Made by a program: the position numbers and the translations under genes. Below the pieces are notes generated by a model that had not been told where the DNA came from, ran no database searches, and saw only the letters and a list, made by a program, of their open reading frames with translations. This document shows, in pieces, positions 35,138 to 48,479 of a DNA stretch of 64,000 bases (positions within the stretch are counted from its first letter, which is position 1; each line of letters starts with the position of its first letter). Origin of the DNA: Protopterus annectens (Eukaryota > Chordata > Ceratodontiformes > Protopteridae); the NCBI RefSeq assembly GCF_019279795.1, contig NC_056735.1, positions 1,940,570,455 to 1,940,634,454 of the forward strand, in the 5' to 3' direction.

Positions 35138-35404
35138 CAATTCAAACTGAACAATTCAAGTATTTAAATACAGTCTCCATATGATGACATCACATCAATT
35201 CAGCATTTAAAGATACAACATCAAAAATATACACATCTAAAATATGCATAAATACAAAAGATCAGTAACTCATAAACAATCCATATTTGACCATAAAAAT
35301 AATGAATATATGTTCATAAAAATCATACATTCATTCATAAGAAATAAATTCATAAAAATATTTCCATAAAAATAATATCATAAAAGTCATACAACATCCT
35401 CTCA

Positions 35405-37777
35405 TTAATGTAAAGGTCTATTGGCTAGAATGGGTTGGATGGATAACTTGCCGTTAAGTCCTTTACCAATATTTGCCCTCATTCTAATAATCCATTTGAG
35501 CTCACTGTTCTCAACCCTGTTCCTAATGGGCCCCTGTCTAACATTAAATGGTACCATCTCTATAACCATAAATCTGAACTCATGTTCTATGCCCCTGGTC
35601 ATGACATGTCATGCCAAAGCGTTGGTATCAGCATGTCTGGATATGTCATAAAGATGTTCCCTGATCCGATCCCGTAACCTGCGTGTAGTCATGCCTATAT
35701 AGAAAGAAAAACAGATCAAACAATAACCTAAATAAACAAGATTGATGGAATTACAATCTGCTCTCAAGTGAAAACTCAGTTGATTCCCTGTATCTGGATG
35801 ATGGAATCCCCCTGAAGTATCAAAATATCTACAGAAGTTGCATTCTTTACATGGTAAAGTACCATACCCAGACCCTGTAGTCTGGGTATCTCCCCCATAG
35901 CATAATTTAAGGCCACAGAGGATTTGCTTGAGAGATTTCTTATTTTGAAAAGCATAATGTGGAATATTGCCAACCATTTGTCTTATTCTTTCATCTGCGC
36001 AGAGAACATTACGATTCTTAGAAAACACATTTTTCAATAGATTGATATTGCTAGAATAAGTCACTGGAATTCTCATATACTCATCCCTAGGATGAACTTC
36101 AGTGGCTACCCTTTTCATCCCAGAAAAATATGGTCTACCTAGACTTGTTCTCACATTGTGTTTGTGCAATAGTCATGTTAACTTTTTTCTTAGAATAACC
36201 TCTCTCAACGAAGGATTTATCAAGGTTTACAAGTACTCCATCATAGCTCTCATCATTAGCTGCTAACCTTGACACTCTCAGTGCTTGCCCTTTCATTATG
36301 TTCTTAAAGACATGCTGGGGATGCATGCTACTACGTTCCAGGTAGGTATTTCTATAGCATTCCTTCCTATGTACTTCTGTAATAAAATTTCCTTGCTCAG
36401 ATCTACGAACACATACATCTAAAAAATCAACTGATGTATGGGAGGTATTGGCTGTGAACTTCAAAAACCAGTGGTATTGTTAATAAATTCCATAAACTGG
36501 GTAACTGGACATATCCCCCTCCCAAAGAAGGAAGAGGTCATCTACAAACCGACGGAAGAATGTAATGGGAAAACCCATGTCTTCCTTCAGCATAAATTCC
36601 TTTTCCCAAGTAGCCATGACCAAGTTGGCATAGCTGTTCGCACAAGGTGTGCCCATAGCCATGCCAGCTTGTTGCCTAAAAAAACTATCTTCAAAAAGGA
36701 ACAAATTATTTTCCAGAACCATTTCTAATAGAAAACATATTAAATCAATTTTCCTTGTATCATAGGTACCATCATCAATTAGATGCCGTTTAAGCATATC
36801 TATCCCCTGACAGTTGGGAATAGCTGTAAACAATGATTGCACATCTAGGGTTGCCATAATACAGGTATCAGAAGGTGGTTTGTTATCAATAGAATCATAA
36901 AGATCCTTAAACAATTGTTTAGTATCTCTTAGAATGTACCTGTTCTTAGAAATTGCTTAAGTTGTTACTCAATATAAAGTGAGAGGGGCTCTGTAACCCA
37001 TCCACCTCCCACCACTATTGGCCTCATTGGTGGTTTAATAGGATGTATATGAATTTTAGGAAGGCCCTGAATTATAGGTATAAGGGGTTCCTTTACAAAA
37101 AAGTACTTAAAAAGTTCCTGGCATTCAAGCAATCCATTATGAATAGAAATAATACAAGTCTCAGCATCGCCTTGTGTGATATTTTCATAGGCTATGGGGT
37201 CATTTAACATATCTAACATAACCATCTTATACCATGAATAGTCCATGACCACTAATGGACCTCCTTTATCAGCTGGTCTAATAGACATAGTTGCATCTTG
37301 TCGTAGATTATTTAACACTTGCTTTTCATGAGCATGCAAATTACAAAAACTTTCAATTTTAATATAGTTATCATAGATTTTGTAAATATCCTTCAAGCAC
37401 ATTTTTTCAAATGTTTCAACACCACCATTAGTCAAAGGAACATAACTACTAAGTTTTTTAAAGTTATTAACAAAACCAACAGTGCCCTGTGCTTCCCCAC
37501 CATATAACAACTTCAACATGATATTGTGTGTAAAGGTTTTCAATTCAATAACGTTATCAGCCAGGGACATCCTGTCCGATGGTATGAAAGTCATACCTTT
37601 CTGAAGTACAGCTAACTCAGATGCTGTGAAAGTCTGTGCTGATATATTCCATATCAATGTTTGTGATTGCCCTGCCACATCCTCTTTAATGTTTATGTAT
37701 TGTTGTTGTTCTCCATGGGTGCCTTCCGCTTCATCCGTCCACGACTCTGCGATCTCTGCTGAAAATGGTTGGTGCAT
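35405..37777 (-). pseudogene. PLE reverse transcriptase / GIY-YIG, broken
   Basis: Read in order: VLQKGMTFIPSDRMS and RPADKGGPLVVMDYSWY (36965-37777), RPIVVGGG, then after a shift TLDVQSLFTAIP (motif A), GMAMGTPCANSYANLVM (motif B), RRFVDDLFLLW (motif C, Asp pair kept) in 36480-36914, a further shift to FTANTSHTSVDFLDV (36135-36464), and the nuclease part in 35405-36169: LPCKECNFC zinc motif, VYLGYC..FSFYIGMTTRRL (GIY-YIG), RIREHL. An in-frame TGA (35609-35611) precedes the last 65 codons (HVMTRGIEHEF...). At least three frame changes and one stop: inactive. Confidence 0.88.
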
Positions 37778-37923
37778 AGGTTCATAGGTTCATAGGTTGA
37801 TACTAGGCTATCTGTCCTAGGGCATTTATAAGCCTAGCCAGAGTGTGTTTGGCTTTCATCACCCTTTTAGATTAGTTGATTGTGCCTCTGTATAGTAGGT
37901 CACATAAGATAGCCCTTTTGAGG

Positions 37924-38401
37924 TTAGTTTACTGTGCCTCTGTCTAGCAGGGACACAGAAGAGATCCCAGGGGTAAACCTACGATCTCCCATCCACTCAT
38001 CAAGATTTCTCCTGAAGAGGGTCATTGAGGGACTCTGCCTAACATGGATTGGGATTTTGTTCCAGAGTGAGGGGAGCCTCTGGGATATAAATCTGTCCCT
38101 CCAGCATGTCCTATTTATTTCTGTGCTGAGGTTTAAGTCCCTGGAGCGTGTAGCTCTAAGGGATATGGATTTCCTGAGGTGGAGCATGTCAGGCACAGAT
38201 TGCCTCTGAGTAGGAAGTAAGCAAATGAGTAGAGCTGGAGTTTCTTATCCTAACTGCAGAGGGCATCTGTTTGAGTCTGCTGATCCTCTTGGTGAGGTAC
38301 TTTTGGGTTCTTTCCAGTTGCTGCGGGTGTTGGGTAAGGTACATCCCAAATGGGGCACTGTATTCAGTTATGGGCCTGATGAGTGATGAGTAGAGGGCCA
38401 C
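37924..38401 (-). pseudogene. CR1 RT C-terminal domain, frameshifted
   Basis: Continuation of the RT: ALYSSLIRPITEYSAPFGMY, QQLERTQKYLTKRI and, after another shift, RDLNLSTEINRTCWRDRFIS to LFRRNLDEWMGDRRF. It aligns with the same end in copy 1 (RTCWRDRFLSQRLP, LDDWMG). Two frame changes (near 38400 and 38200). Confidence 0.85.
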
Positions 38402-39474
38402 AATGACCTCTCTTGATTTAGATTGAACCCTTTCGTGATAAGGTGGGCTATATAGAAGGTCTTTCTAACCACTTTGGCAACATGATTGTCAAAGGAGAGA
38501 TTGCTATCTACTTGGGTCCCCAAATCCCTAATTACTTCTTCCGTACTGAATGGATTACCACCTATGTGGTAATTTGTGGGCACTTTGTTTTTCCCAAAGG
38601 GGATGACTATGCACTTTTTGGTATTTAGCTTTAGGCCATGGCTCTGGCACCAGTTATCCATCTCTGTGAGACCCTTTTGGAGGATGCTTGTGTCAGTCGG
38701 CGAGTCGATTATGGCACCCAGTTTGCAGTCATCTGTGAACTTGGTCAGCCATAGTCCTCCCATGTTAGCCTGTACCTCAGAGAAATATGTACCGAACAAG
38801 AGAGGTCCCAGGACTGAGCCTTGTGGGACGCCACTTGTAACTGGTTTAGAGTCTGACATGGCACCTGCAATTCTGACCATGTGGGTTATATCCCTGAGCC
38901 AGTTTGCAACCCATCTTGTGACATAGGGGTTGATATTTAAGCTGGTGAGCTTATTTATGATGCCCGAGTGGGGTATTGTGTCAAAGGCATTTGCGAGGTC
39001 CAGGTAGGCTGTGTGGACTACCTTCCCTTCATCTATGGCCTTGGTGACTGTTTCAAAGAAGTTGACCAGGTTCACGAGGCAAGATCTGCCCTTAACAAAG
39101 CAGAATTGGGTAGGATCCAGTGTTTGGAGGTTCCCAATGTCTTTGTTTATGATTTTCATGATGATATGCTCCATAGCTTTGCAGACCAGGCTAGTCAGGC
39201 TTATAGGGCGATAGTTTCCGGGGTCCGTTGTGGCAACACCTTTGTGGAGTGGGACCACTGTTGCTGTACACCATTCCTTGGGTACATATTCTGCAGTAAG
39301 GCTGAGATTGAACAGTGACTTTATGTGAGGGTTCAGTTCTTCTTGGAGTTCATTTAAGATGCAGCCCGGGATACCATCCGGTCCCATTAATGCTGTGTTT
39401 TTTGCTTTGGAGAGGGCAGCTCTCACCTGTGCATCTGTGATGTCAGGGAGGCTACACTCTTTTGGGATAGACAT
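38368..39474 (-). pseudogene. CR1 reverse transcriptase core
   Basis: 368 open codons covering the whole palm: NTALMGPDGIPGCIL, GNYRPISLTSLVCKAMEHII, FVKGRSCLVNLVNFFETVTK, AYLDLANAFDTIPHSGIINK (motif A Asp), TSGVPQGSVLGPLLFGTYF (motif B), LTKFTDDCKLGAI (catalytic box, Asp pair kept, Thr before it). RT motifs are those of the CR1/Jockey group. The core is intact, but upstream endonuclease and downstream domain are in other frames. Confidence 0.9.
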
Positions 39475-39682
39475 TTGCTATTTTGGGGGGGAGGGGGGGA
39501 GAAGTTTGCAGTGAACCTGTCTGCCAGGATGTTGGCAATGTCTGTGGGCTCAGTGTATTTTTTTGTCATTTTGAACTAACTCAGAGCATATCTGGGAGTT
39601 GCCACCCAGGTTCTTGACATAACTAAAGAAGGCCTTGTGATTATCTTTAGCATCTTGTGCAATTTTTCTTTTGAAGCTGGCC

Positions 39683-40687
39683 TTAGATGACTTTTATGAG
39701 GGATCGTAGTTTCTTGCTAGTACTAATCAGAGATGCCTTCCTTTTTTGGGATTTTGATCTATCATGTAGTAGCTTCCTCCTTCTGTTGTATAGCTTATTT
39801 ATGGCTGGGGTCCACCAGACAGGTCTCCTGCCTTTGGAGGAATGAGTCTTGGTTTTATCTGGGATAGCACAATCCATGCATTCCTGTTGGTGTCCATAGA
39901 AAGCGTTTGTAAAAGATTCTGCAGTTTGGGACGTATTTTCCACTGGCCCGGGGGCTTTGAAGGATTCCACCTTGGTTTTGAGAACTGTGAAGTTTGCTTT
40001 TGAGAAGTTCTTCACTGTAGTTTCCTTGTTTGGGGGTGGGGATGGGATATGGATGTCCAGTGAGATTAATTTATGGTCAGATCTTAGCAATGAGGGGTAT
40101 ACCTCTGGTATGGAACATAGAGTCCCCATGTTGGTGAGGATCAGGTCCAATATGTTTTCCCCTCTTTTGGGAGTGGTGACCAGTTGTTCCATAGCATTTA
40201 AGTTTATAAATTCTAGGAACCATTGGGCGAGGGTGTTGGGGTTTGACTAGTGCTCCCAGTCTATGTTTGGGTAGTTGAAGTCACCCAATATAATGGTGTT
40301 TGGAGAGACCTTCATATTCTCCAGTGTTCTCAGGAAAGCCGAGTGGGGTTCCTGAGTTTGGGAGGGTGGTCTGTAGCAGGCTACAAACTGAAAGGCAGTT
40401 TTGCCCACTGTTAGCTGCACATGGATGGTCTCCGATGCTTCATGCAGTGCCACTAACCTGGAGGTGTGGGTATCTTTGATGAATATGGATATTCCCCCTT
40501 CTTTTGTGGTTCGGTCTGAGTTTTGGGGCCAAAAAGCATGGTATGAGGTATAACCTGGTAGTGCTGGGGTGCTCTTGGGAGCCTTGAACCAGGTTTCTGT
40601 TACTGCACAGATATCGATATTCTCCATACTGAGGAGAGCCTCGAGTGTGTGCATCTTGAGGTTTAGACTTCTGGCATTGAGCAGCAT
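39683..40687 (-). pseudogene. CR1 AP-like endonuclease
   Basis: Nuclease that nicks the target to prime reverse transcription. Reads LLNARSLNLKMHTLEALLSM, ICAVTETWF, GGISIFIKD, FVACYRPPSQ, TIILGDFNYPNIDWEH, a TAG (40247-40249), then in the same frame NLNAMEQLVTTPKRGENILD, LILTNMG and LRSDHKLISL. NARS, ETW, GDFN and SDH are the known AP-endonuclease signatures. Apart from the single stop the domain is complete to about 39690, where a frameshift leads to KRKIAQDAKDNHKAFFSYV. Confidence 0.88.
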
Positions 40688-40716
40688 TACACTTAGTTTC
40701 TTTTTCTTTGTTTTGT

Positions 40717-41590
40717 CTATGGAGGTGGGTTTGTCTTTTGAGCCTTGCCTAAAAAAGGCACTATGGGGATGGCAAGAGCCTTAGCCAGTATTTGAAAGCC
40801 CAGGGGTGACAGGTGCAAGCCATCCCTAGCGAAGCAACGTGGCTTGTCAAGCATGTCATCCCAGGCTGACAGACTCTGGATCCCCTTTGAATGACACCAA
40901 TACTTTAGCCAATTGATAAAATTGATCATTTTGTCTTTATACTGTGGCATCATTCTTGGTGAGGGTAAGATGCTACTCAAGGTCAGGGTCATACCGGCAT
41001 GGGCTATATGATCAGAGAGATCCTCTATGTCTCTTTTCATGTAGTCCAGGGAGGTATGTCTCAGGTCATTCACACCAGCATGGACAATGTCGGAGTCATA
41101 TTTGTACTTGCTTTGGAGTGACCTGAGTGCTTGTGTTATGTGGCAGATCCTGGCACCCAACAGGCAGCTTACAGTGGCCTCCTTGTTCAGCCTGGTCAGT
41201 GGGACGTCAGTGTGTCTGACAATAGAGTCACCTATTACAAGTGTATTAAGTGTGTTGTTTAGCCTTAAGGGCTGTGACTGTGTGGCACACTGACTTTGTG
41301 AACTATGTGATACGTGGGTATTGTTGTGGGGTAGTGGTTGCTTGGATGTCTGCTTTGGAGGTCTCTGCTGCTTGGGCAGATTTTTATTTAAAGCCTCTGA
41401 GTATGTTTTTGTGTGTTTATGTGCTTGGTTTTCTGTTGCGATAGGTCTATGTGAGACTGAATTTGTGGTGTGTGTGGTTACCTTCTCCTCCTGACTGACT
41501 GCACCAGTATTGGGTTGAGAGAGCTCAGCCTCCAGTTTGGCTATATAGTTGCATCTCTCACATATATTTGAGCTTGTTGAACATGGAGTG
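40717..41590 (-). pseudogene. CR1 ORF1, SGNH/GDSL esterase type
   Basis: An upstream Cys pattern C(ST SSN I)CERC and coiled segment YIAKLEAELSQP is followed by a basic linker, then the esterase: LVIGDSIVRHTDVPL (block I, catalytic Ser), HAGVNDLRHTSL (block III, Gly/Asn), and ARDGLHLSPLGFQILAKAL (block V, Asp and His). These are the marks of the CR1 ORF1 esterase. The frame is open from about 41590 to 40717 with no internal stop that I can see; only an N-terminal stretch is lost. No enzymatic role is proven for such ORF1 proteins; membrane or RNP roles have been suggested. Confidence 0.85.
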
Positions 41591-41640
41591 GAGTCCTACC
41601 TCAGCCCCAATAGTCCCAACCTCTTAGTGCAAAGGGATGT

Positions 41641-44600
41641 CAGGTATGTATTGCAGGTATATTTTAGACTGTTGCTACTGTAATAGGAGTTTTCTTAACA
41701 GACATGTTGTGTGCGGGAGGTCACATCTGCTTTTAACATGTGTGCCATTGGCTACTGACAGACATCCTAAGGACATCATAGTACAGTACCACTGCTAGCA
41801 CAGTAATGACCCCGTGGACTACAGCAGAGATACAACCAGTATATGTGGAGAATCTGGCACTCTGTGGTCAGTCTAGAGGTGTACACATATCCCCATCCTA
41901 TGAGACATGTGGACCACACCTCCCAATATGGAAGTTAATAGCCATGTACATGGGTATATCACTTAAATACTGGACTACATATGCCCACACAGTTTATGTA
42001 TGCACACACGCCAGTCTGTCCTGACACATAATACCTGGTGGTGCAGGGGTCGCATGGCCACATACTACCCAGTAATTAGTGACATACATCTGTACAGAAT
42101 TCCACTGCTTTGTCAGAAATACACAACAGTTATGGTGGCCTGGCAGCAGTATGTCTTGCAAATAACTGGACATATCAGCACACTGGGTAATTACACTAGG
42201 CTGATAGGCATGTCACAAAGCACTGTGCAAACTACAGGCAGACTGTGGCAACACTGGATTACATTTTGTACGGGGGACTACACATGTACCTGTGATTATA
42301 GCAGGCTCTACATGCATGTCACAGCACAGAGTAACAGCCAATTGTGTGAAAGTGCATACCCACAACCAATGTAAACACAGCCACAGCCACATATGGTACA
42401 CATGCTTAATATGACACTACATGGACTGTCCGATAAACACCATCCTCATATGTGCCACTCATACATTGACCCTACATACACTGGGTCATGGCACTACGTG
42501 GTCTGATGGTTGTCAGTGGTATGGGACACATGTGTGTCTGGCTCTACAGACATGTGAGCCAATAGGGTACCATTCACTGGAGCAGCATATCACATCAGAT
42601 AGAACAGGACCAACAACAAATGCATCTACCACAGTCTGTGCACAGCCCAAGGTATGTATGTGCAATACACATACTGTCAACAACCACCCTAGGTACACAG
42701 ACCCCAGTACTGTACACACAACCATGGAATGGCCAAGCTATGTCCTCAGAAACAACCCCTTCTATACATAACATGTTTAGCAGTCTGATATCTGACTGGC
42801 GTGTTATCAGGTATGACGTAAATAAATAATGGTGTACAGGACATATGCATCTCTTATTGCAGGACATATGTACAAAGGTTGACAGACTTGTGGCTGGAGC
42901 TATGAACACTGCCCCAATATTGGCATGTTGCTGTGACTCATACGTTTACTGTCATACCAGGTTTTGCTGTGACATATGTCCTATGAGGGATATGAAGTCA
43001 GTAACTCTCATGGCTGTCACCATGTACTGACTGCAATCCTTAAACTATGCTTCTACAGTTCTCAAATAGGTGTTCTGTGAGTAACACAAGAAACAAACAG
43101 CTCCACACACTGCCTAGTCCGCAGATGACCCTACAGATGGGGGTTTCCTCAAAAACATAGCAGTGTCATGACAGGTATTAAAACATGTAGACCAGCCATA
43201 TCCACACACACCCTGTTAAACCGACATTACTCCAAATGCAGAATAGCAACACTTACATTCTGTAGTCATGTCAGGCACATCTACCTCCTGTGTGTTGGCC
43301 TGTTTCCACAGTGTATGTTGTTAGAGGTAAATCCCAAATCCATCTGTGATGCTGTTTGCAAAACACCAGATCTAGGTCCTGCTTACAGTGAATGAAAAGG
43401 CCCAACACCAACATGATGTTCCTAGATATTGGAGTGTGTTTCCATGCAATTGACTATGGGAATGTTACCACAGCTGTTCCACATGCAGTCAGCTAGAGCA
43501 GGGCTGCAATTCATGTGGAGGTTATCAGCTGATTATGAGCATCATTTACAAAACACAAGCTGCTGCCTATGCAAAATAGGTGTAGTTCTCTACATCCACC
43601 AGAGAGGGAGTGTGAGAGACAGACAGAGACAAAGTAAGTCAGGGAGGGGGTGGGAGAGTAAAACCTAGGCATGTCTGTGTCACACACCTTACAAGTGCAG
43701 GGTTTCAAAGCCCTGACTGACTATGTATTGCTATCACATGTCTATGCAGTTATTGTATGCACCACATAGCTTACATGTTGATGAGCTGTCCAAACATATA
43801 TATATGATGGTGAGTGACATCTGCAACAGTGATATGGTAGCAATACGGTAGGTGTAGTACATGTGCTTGTTCACATGAACATGTGTCAGCGTCAATACAG
43901 CCACACTCTTTCAGGGACTCACAAACATTGACACACTTGACATGGGTCAGGAATAGACTTCCTAAGTAGTTAGTTTGGCACAATACAGTAGTTTGCAAGT
44001 ATCACATGCACCACAGGGGTTATCGGGAGGTTATATGGGCAAAGGGTATGTGAAGGTGTCTGACATCAGACAGCATGCTTCAGTATGCCAATGGGAGTTC
44101 TAGTGAGTGTGAATGTGGTTGAAAGCATCATACACCACACACACAGACACAGGGTGCCAGTTCTGACATGCATGCGTGCATTGCTTCACTGGTGTGTAGT
44201 GGTTGACTGTGCCAGAAGGCTATACAAGGCTAGTTAAAGGGTATACCTTTGAATCAGGCCACATGACAATGGTCTGCAGTGTGGCTGAGTGGTGTAATGT
44301 CTGGATTGGCCAACACAGGTGGGTATTGTATTCACCATCCAGTCACCTGGGTAACTATAATGTGTGGCCATTGCTGTGCAATGCTTGCCATGTATGCGTT
44401 CTTTAGTCCATGACATGGATGATGTCTGGGATGGGCACACATCCCACATGCAGGTACAGTGACATGTGCAACTGTACCTGGGGTGTCTAGCCCATGTTAT
44501 GTCCACAGATTGTTATCATCAAATGTGCCAGTCCTGGCCTCATGTGGCAAGAACTAGTAATGGACAGCAGGTTGACCCTGCACCTACATTGATAGCATGA

Positions 44601-45085
44601 TACAGGTATTCCCTGGTGTCAGTCTCATCTGTCCATACAGGGCATGTGTTTAAGGCATGGTATGTCCTTTGTGGGTCACATTTGATGACACCACATGTGT
44701 TGCAGGCATCCAGTGGGGAACATAGTGAAGGTGCACTGTCTGCATGTATGTGCCTTTTGTACTGATGGACAGGGTGCCATGCCCTCTATAGTCCACTGCA
44801 ATTGCACCATGGTTACTATCTGTGGGCAATATGCAGGGTATTACCAACATAGTGGTTGTTGCCTAGGCAAGTGTGTTTGTGTATGAGAAATGGGTTGAGA
44901 GTGTTCTCTGGGTATACAAGGGCCGCTAGCTTTGTTCACCAGGCCTTGATGTAACATATAGGGGAATGGATTGGTACCCCAGCCTCTTGGCTATTTCACA
45001 TCTGTTATCTTTGTAAGTTAGACATTGTAAAATATAATAGGGTCACCATATAAGAAATTTGCAAAACCCACTACACAATGAGTCT
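41641..45085. other. Interior of giant element, no gene recognised
   Basis: CA/TG-word-rich DNA of the same flavour as 17757-25000 and 30044-33885, consistent with one continuous interior split by the PLE and CR1 insertions. Frames up to 124 codons (42000-42374) lack motifs. Confidence 0.45.
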
Positions 45086-45089
45086 AGTT

Positions 45090-45819
45090 GTTACACACTC
45101 ACAGCCACCTCCACACAGGATACGAATGACAAACACAGACAGACACACTTGCCATGTTGGGATGAGAACTCCTACCTAACTAGTTTATTACACTACAGCA
45201 TTATACACTTATAGGACATGACACATAGATTATTTGAGTACTCTTTCCCCAAAGGTGTATTTCACTGAGAATGACATCAGCAGGCTTGCCAAAGAAGGTC
45301 AATGGAGGATGTAGTGACTGTGAATGGCCTCAAAAGCATTGCACCCTACACAGACAAAGAAACACACACACATCCACACTTTCCATGTGTGGGAACAGAA
45401 CCCCTACCAAACTACTATATCACACTACAGCATTAAGCTGTTATAGGACACACCACAGAGATTACGGGGCTACTCCTTTCCCAAAGGTGTATTTCACAGT
45501 GAATGACATCAGCAGGCTTGCCAAAGTAGATCAATGGAGGTTGTAGTGACTGTGAATGGCCTCAAAAGCATTGCACCCCACACAGACAAAGAAACACACC
45601 CACAAACATCCACACTTGCCATTTCTGGGAATAGAATCCCTACCAAACTACTATATCACACAACAGCATTATGCTGTTATAAGACTCACCAAAGTGATTA
45701 CTGGGCTTCTCCTTTCCCAAAGGTGTATTTCAAAGTGAATGGCATCAGCAGCCTTGCCAAAGTAGGGCATTTGAATTGCAGTGAGTGTGAGTCGCATGAA
45801 AAGCACTGCTCCCTCCACA

Positions 45820-45888
<69 letters not shown>

Positions 45889-46060
45889 CATGTCTGGGAT
45901 TAGAACTCCTACCTAACTAGTTTATCACACTACAACATTACACAGTTATAGGACACACCACAGAGATTACTGGGCTATGCCTTTCCCAAAGATGTATTCC
46001 AAAGTGAATGACATCAGCCGGCTTGTCATAGTAGGGCTATGGGGAGGGCAGTTTGTGTGC
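45090..46060. repeat. Tandem repeat array, unit about 235 bp
   Basis: Three full units and partial ends. Each unit includes TTTCCCAAAGGTGTATTTCA, a GACATCAGC..GGCTTGCCA block, a CACAGACA-rich tract and CTAC.AAACTA. Unit starts are near 45246, 45479 and 45716, with partial units before and after. The third unit carries an expanded (CA)n at 45820-45884. Units differ by about 5 to 10 percent. Confidence 0.85.
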
Positions 46061-48479
46061 ATGGGCAATAACCCATTCATCTAGAGGTAGACACACCGCA
46101 CTCAGGCACACACAAGTTTATATTCTGCAGGTACATGTACAGAACTGCTAGATGACTACTGCCTTGTACAATCATGTTGCACAGCTAGCACTTGCAACAT
46201 AGAGTCTGTAATGCTGTGGGATACCTGCGGCTAATTTCTACAATAAGTCACATTTACACATCATATGGTTGTAGCCATTTGGCTGTGTGCTGGGTGGGAC
46301 AGGCCTCATGATGAAAGACTCTTTGTCACTGTCACTCTCTTCCACACATCTATGTATGCATAATTTTGGCATATTATAGTGTGTTGTCCTTGGATATATG
46401 TGTGTATTCCTATCCAATGTGTGTTGTGTGTGCAAAGCATGACTGGTGCATACTGAGGAGTGTATGCACGCATCTGCAACTGTCAGAAATATATGGTCCA
46501 CTATTGTTGGCAGACATGGGCTTCATTTGTTTAAGTGTGTGGGTATGCCCAGTATGACCTTTCAGTATGTTGTTGTCTGACATTGCCTTCATTTCTCTAA
46601 GTGTGTGAGCATGCCCAGTATGCCCTTCTGTATTGAATGTGTGGATCCATTCCAGGTAGTTTGTACTCCAGTGCAGACCTTTGTGTTCTACACCTACAGG
46701 TAGCAAACTGTTTCTGCAGGATATCTGTCAATCAGTTGGCAATATGGGGTCAAACTGTGCAAGGAATAGTGTGTACTATAGGTGATTGTGCCTGTTTTGC
46801 TTCTGCTACATGGTACTGGTGTTAGCAGAGATATTCAGACATGTGTACTGTTATACACTGTGATGTTTTATGTCCTCAAGTACTGTCAGGTTAAAATTTT
46901 TGCTCACAGTGATGTCCTGGGAACACAGGGTGAATGCAGCTGTGTCCAGTATTGTGGTCAAAAGCCTACATATTCTTGGAAGGTTATGCCATTCTGGAGG
47001 GGGAGCTGCAGACACTTGCTGCTGGGTCTATCCAGTTCAGCACCTTGGTACACTGCTGGCAGAGGATCTCATACTTGTACATACATCAACATGACAGTAT
47101 GGCCTTATCTTGCTGTGGCAATACCACACAGGTGTACAGATCCACACATGTTACCCAGAAGCAGGGGTCATAAGTCAGGACATTACCCCTATTGCAGTGT
47201 ACAGGCAGGTTTGTAGTCACCCATTTTTGTGTTTGAAGCCAAGGATAGTATGTGCACATGGCTATGTGTTGGACCTTGCACATTCCATACTGCCCATACT
47301 GCCACCCCCCTATTATTCTATCCTCTTCCATACATTATGCATACATTCTCTGATACTTTCCCTATAGTTATCACCTCATCACAGCTGTATTTTGGTGTTG
47401 GTCCACAGTTCATGCAGTGGGACATGGTGGACATGTTACTGTGGTTTGACCACATGGCCTTGCATATGGCTTATGTGGAGTGTGTTATGTTGTTATTTGG
47501 GTGTCCATGACATAACATACATTGGCAGTATGGGTGAGACGCAGGCCTTTGGCAGAGGTCTGTAGGCCTTTTGGTGGTGATGCAGGCCAGCTGTAACAGG
47601 CCATTGCATTCTGTCAGTCCTACAGTCCCAGACTGCCATACAGTATATTCCCCTGGGGTAACAGGCTAAGTGCACTAGGTGTTCATGCCATACTTTCTAT
47701 CAGTATTGATCAGGTGGTGTGGATGCTGGCAGGGTGCTACTTATAGCTAGGGAAACACTTGCATGGGACACATGCACTGCACGCTGGATTCTTTCACAAT
47801 TGCCATATTGTACCCATTCCCAACACCAGGGATAGAAGCAGAGAGGTACCTGTGGGTGGTGTTTGGGTGAGCTGGGTGCATGTGTGCTATGGACACTACT
47901 TGCATCTGACTCACAGATATGTATGGGCCATTCCAGTTATGTCGGCTTGTGAAGGGACATCAGCCGTTTCCCAATGTATCAGTCCTATCACCTTTGTGAT
48001 CGCAAGTGTTCGGCCAGACTACATCAGTATTCCCTACTACAAGCCATGCATAGTTGTATGTACAATTCCAAGGGTGTGTCCATTTCATGGTTACACATTA
48101 TATAATGTATGTCTGGGGTACTTTTCCTTGTTTACTGCTTGTATATCTAGCCTAACAGTTATGTCATGCCCATCTTTCAGATGGTGACACATATTGCCAT
48201 CATACATTTACAATGGCTTACTGCTAGCATGTGTTATACTGGGGAGATTTGTCTTTGGCACTGCAGTTGTGAGGACTTGGCCCTGTCATAGGCAATAGTG
48301 GGCAATGGCCACCAGGTCAGACTTCAACATGCATACATATTGACCACTGTCACACAATATGAAACTGACACCAACCTAACACACGCATACCTGCATATTG
48401 TACAAATGCTACAATCTATTCTACTACCTTGACCACCTCAGGCCATCTGTGCTCCACTGGTATAATACCTACACATAGA
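46061..48479. other. Interior of giant element, no gene recognised
   Basis: Only short or motif-free frames. A 20-base TAAGTGTGTG..GCCCAGTATG theme occurs twice at about 46530-46625, a small local duplication. Confidence 0.4.

Larger units (their letters stand above)
34975..37777 (-). mobile_element. Penelope-like element, 5'-truncated, decayed
   Basis: Second PLE lineage, clearly different from that at 25548-29457 but closely related in its tail to the fragment at 15289-16680. The 3' region (34975-35404) has a hammerhead-like motif. The 5' end is cut at the octamer tail of the adjacent CR1 element, so the N-terminal region is missing. Confidence 0.9.
37778..41640 (-). mobile_element. CR1 LINE, nearly complete (copy 2)
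   Basis: A 3.9-kb non-LTR retrotransposon on the minus strand with ORF1 esterase, AP endonuclease, RT and a 3' UTR ending in (CCTATGAA)n at 37778-37800. Same family as the copy at the left window edge. The 3' tail touches the truncated PLE. The 5' border is placed where the ORF1 frame and similarity fade, about 41590-41640, and is uncertain. Confidence 0.9.

Noticed and set aside
46782-48187. Frames of about 140 codons
   Set aside because: No domain, odd composition, no conservation evidence; typical of chance in this CA/TG-rich DNA.
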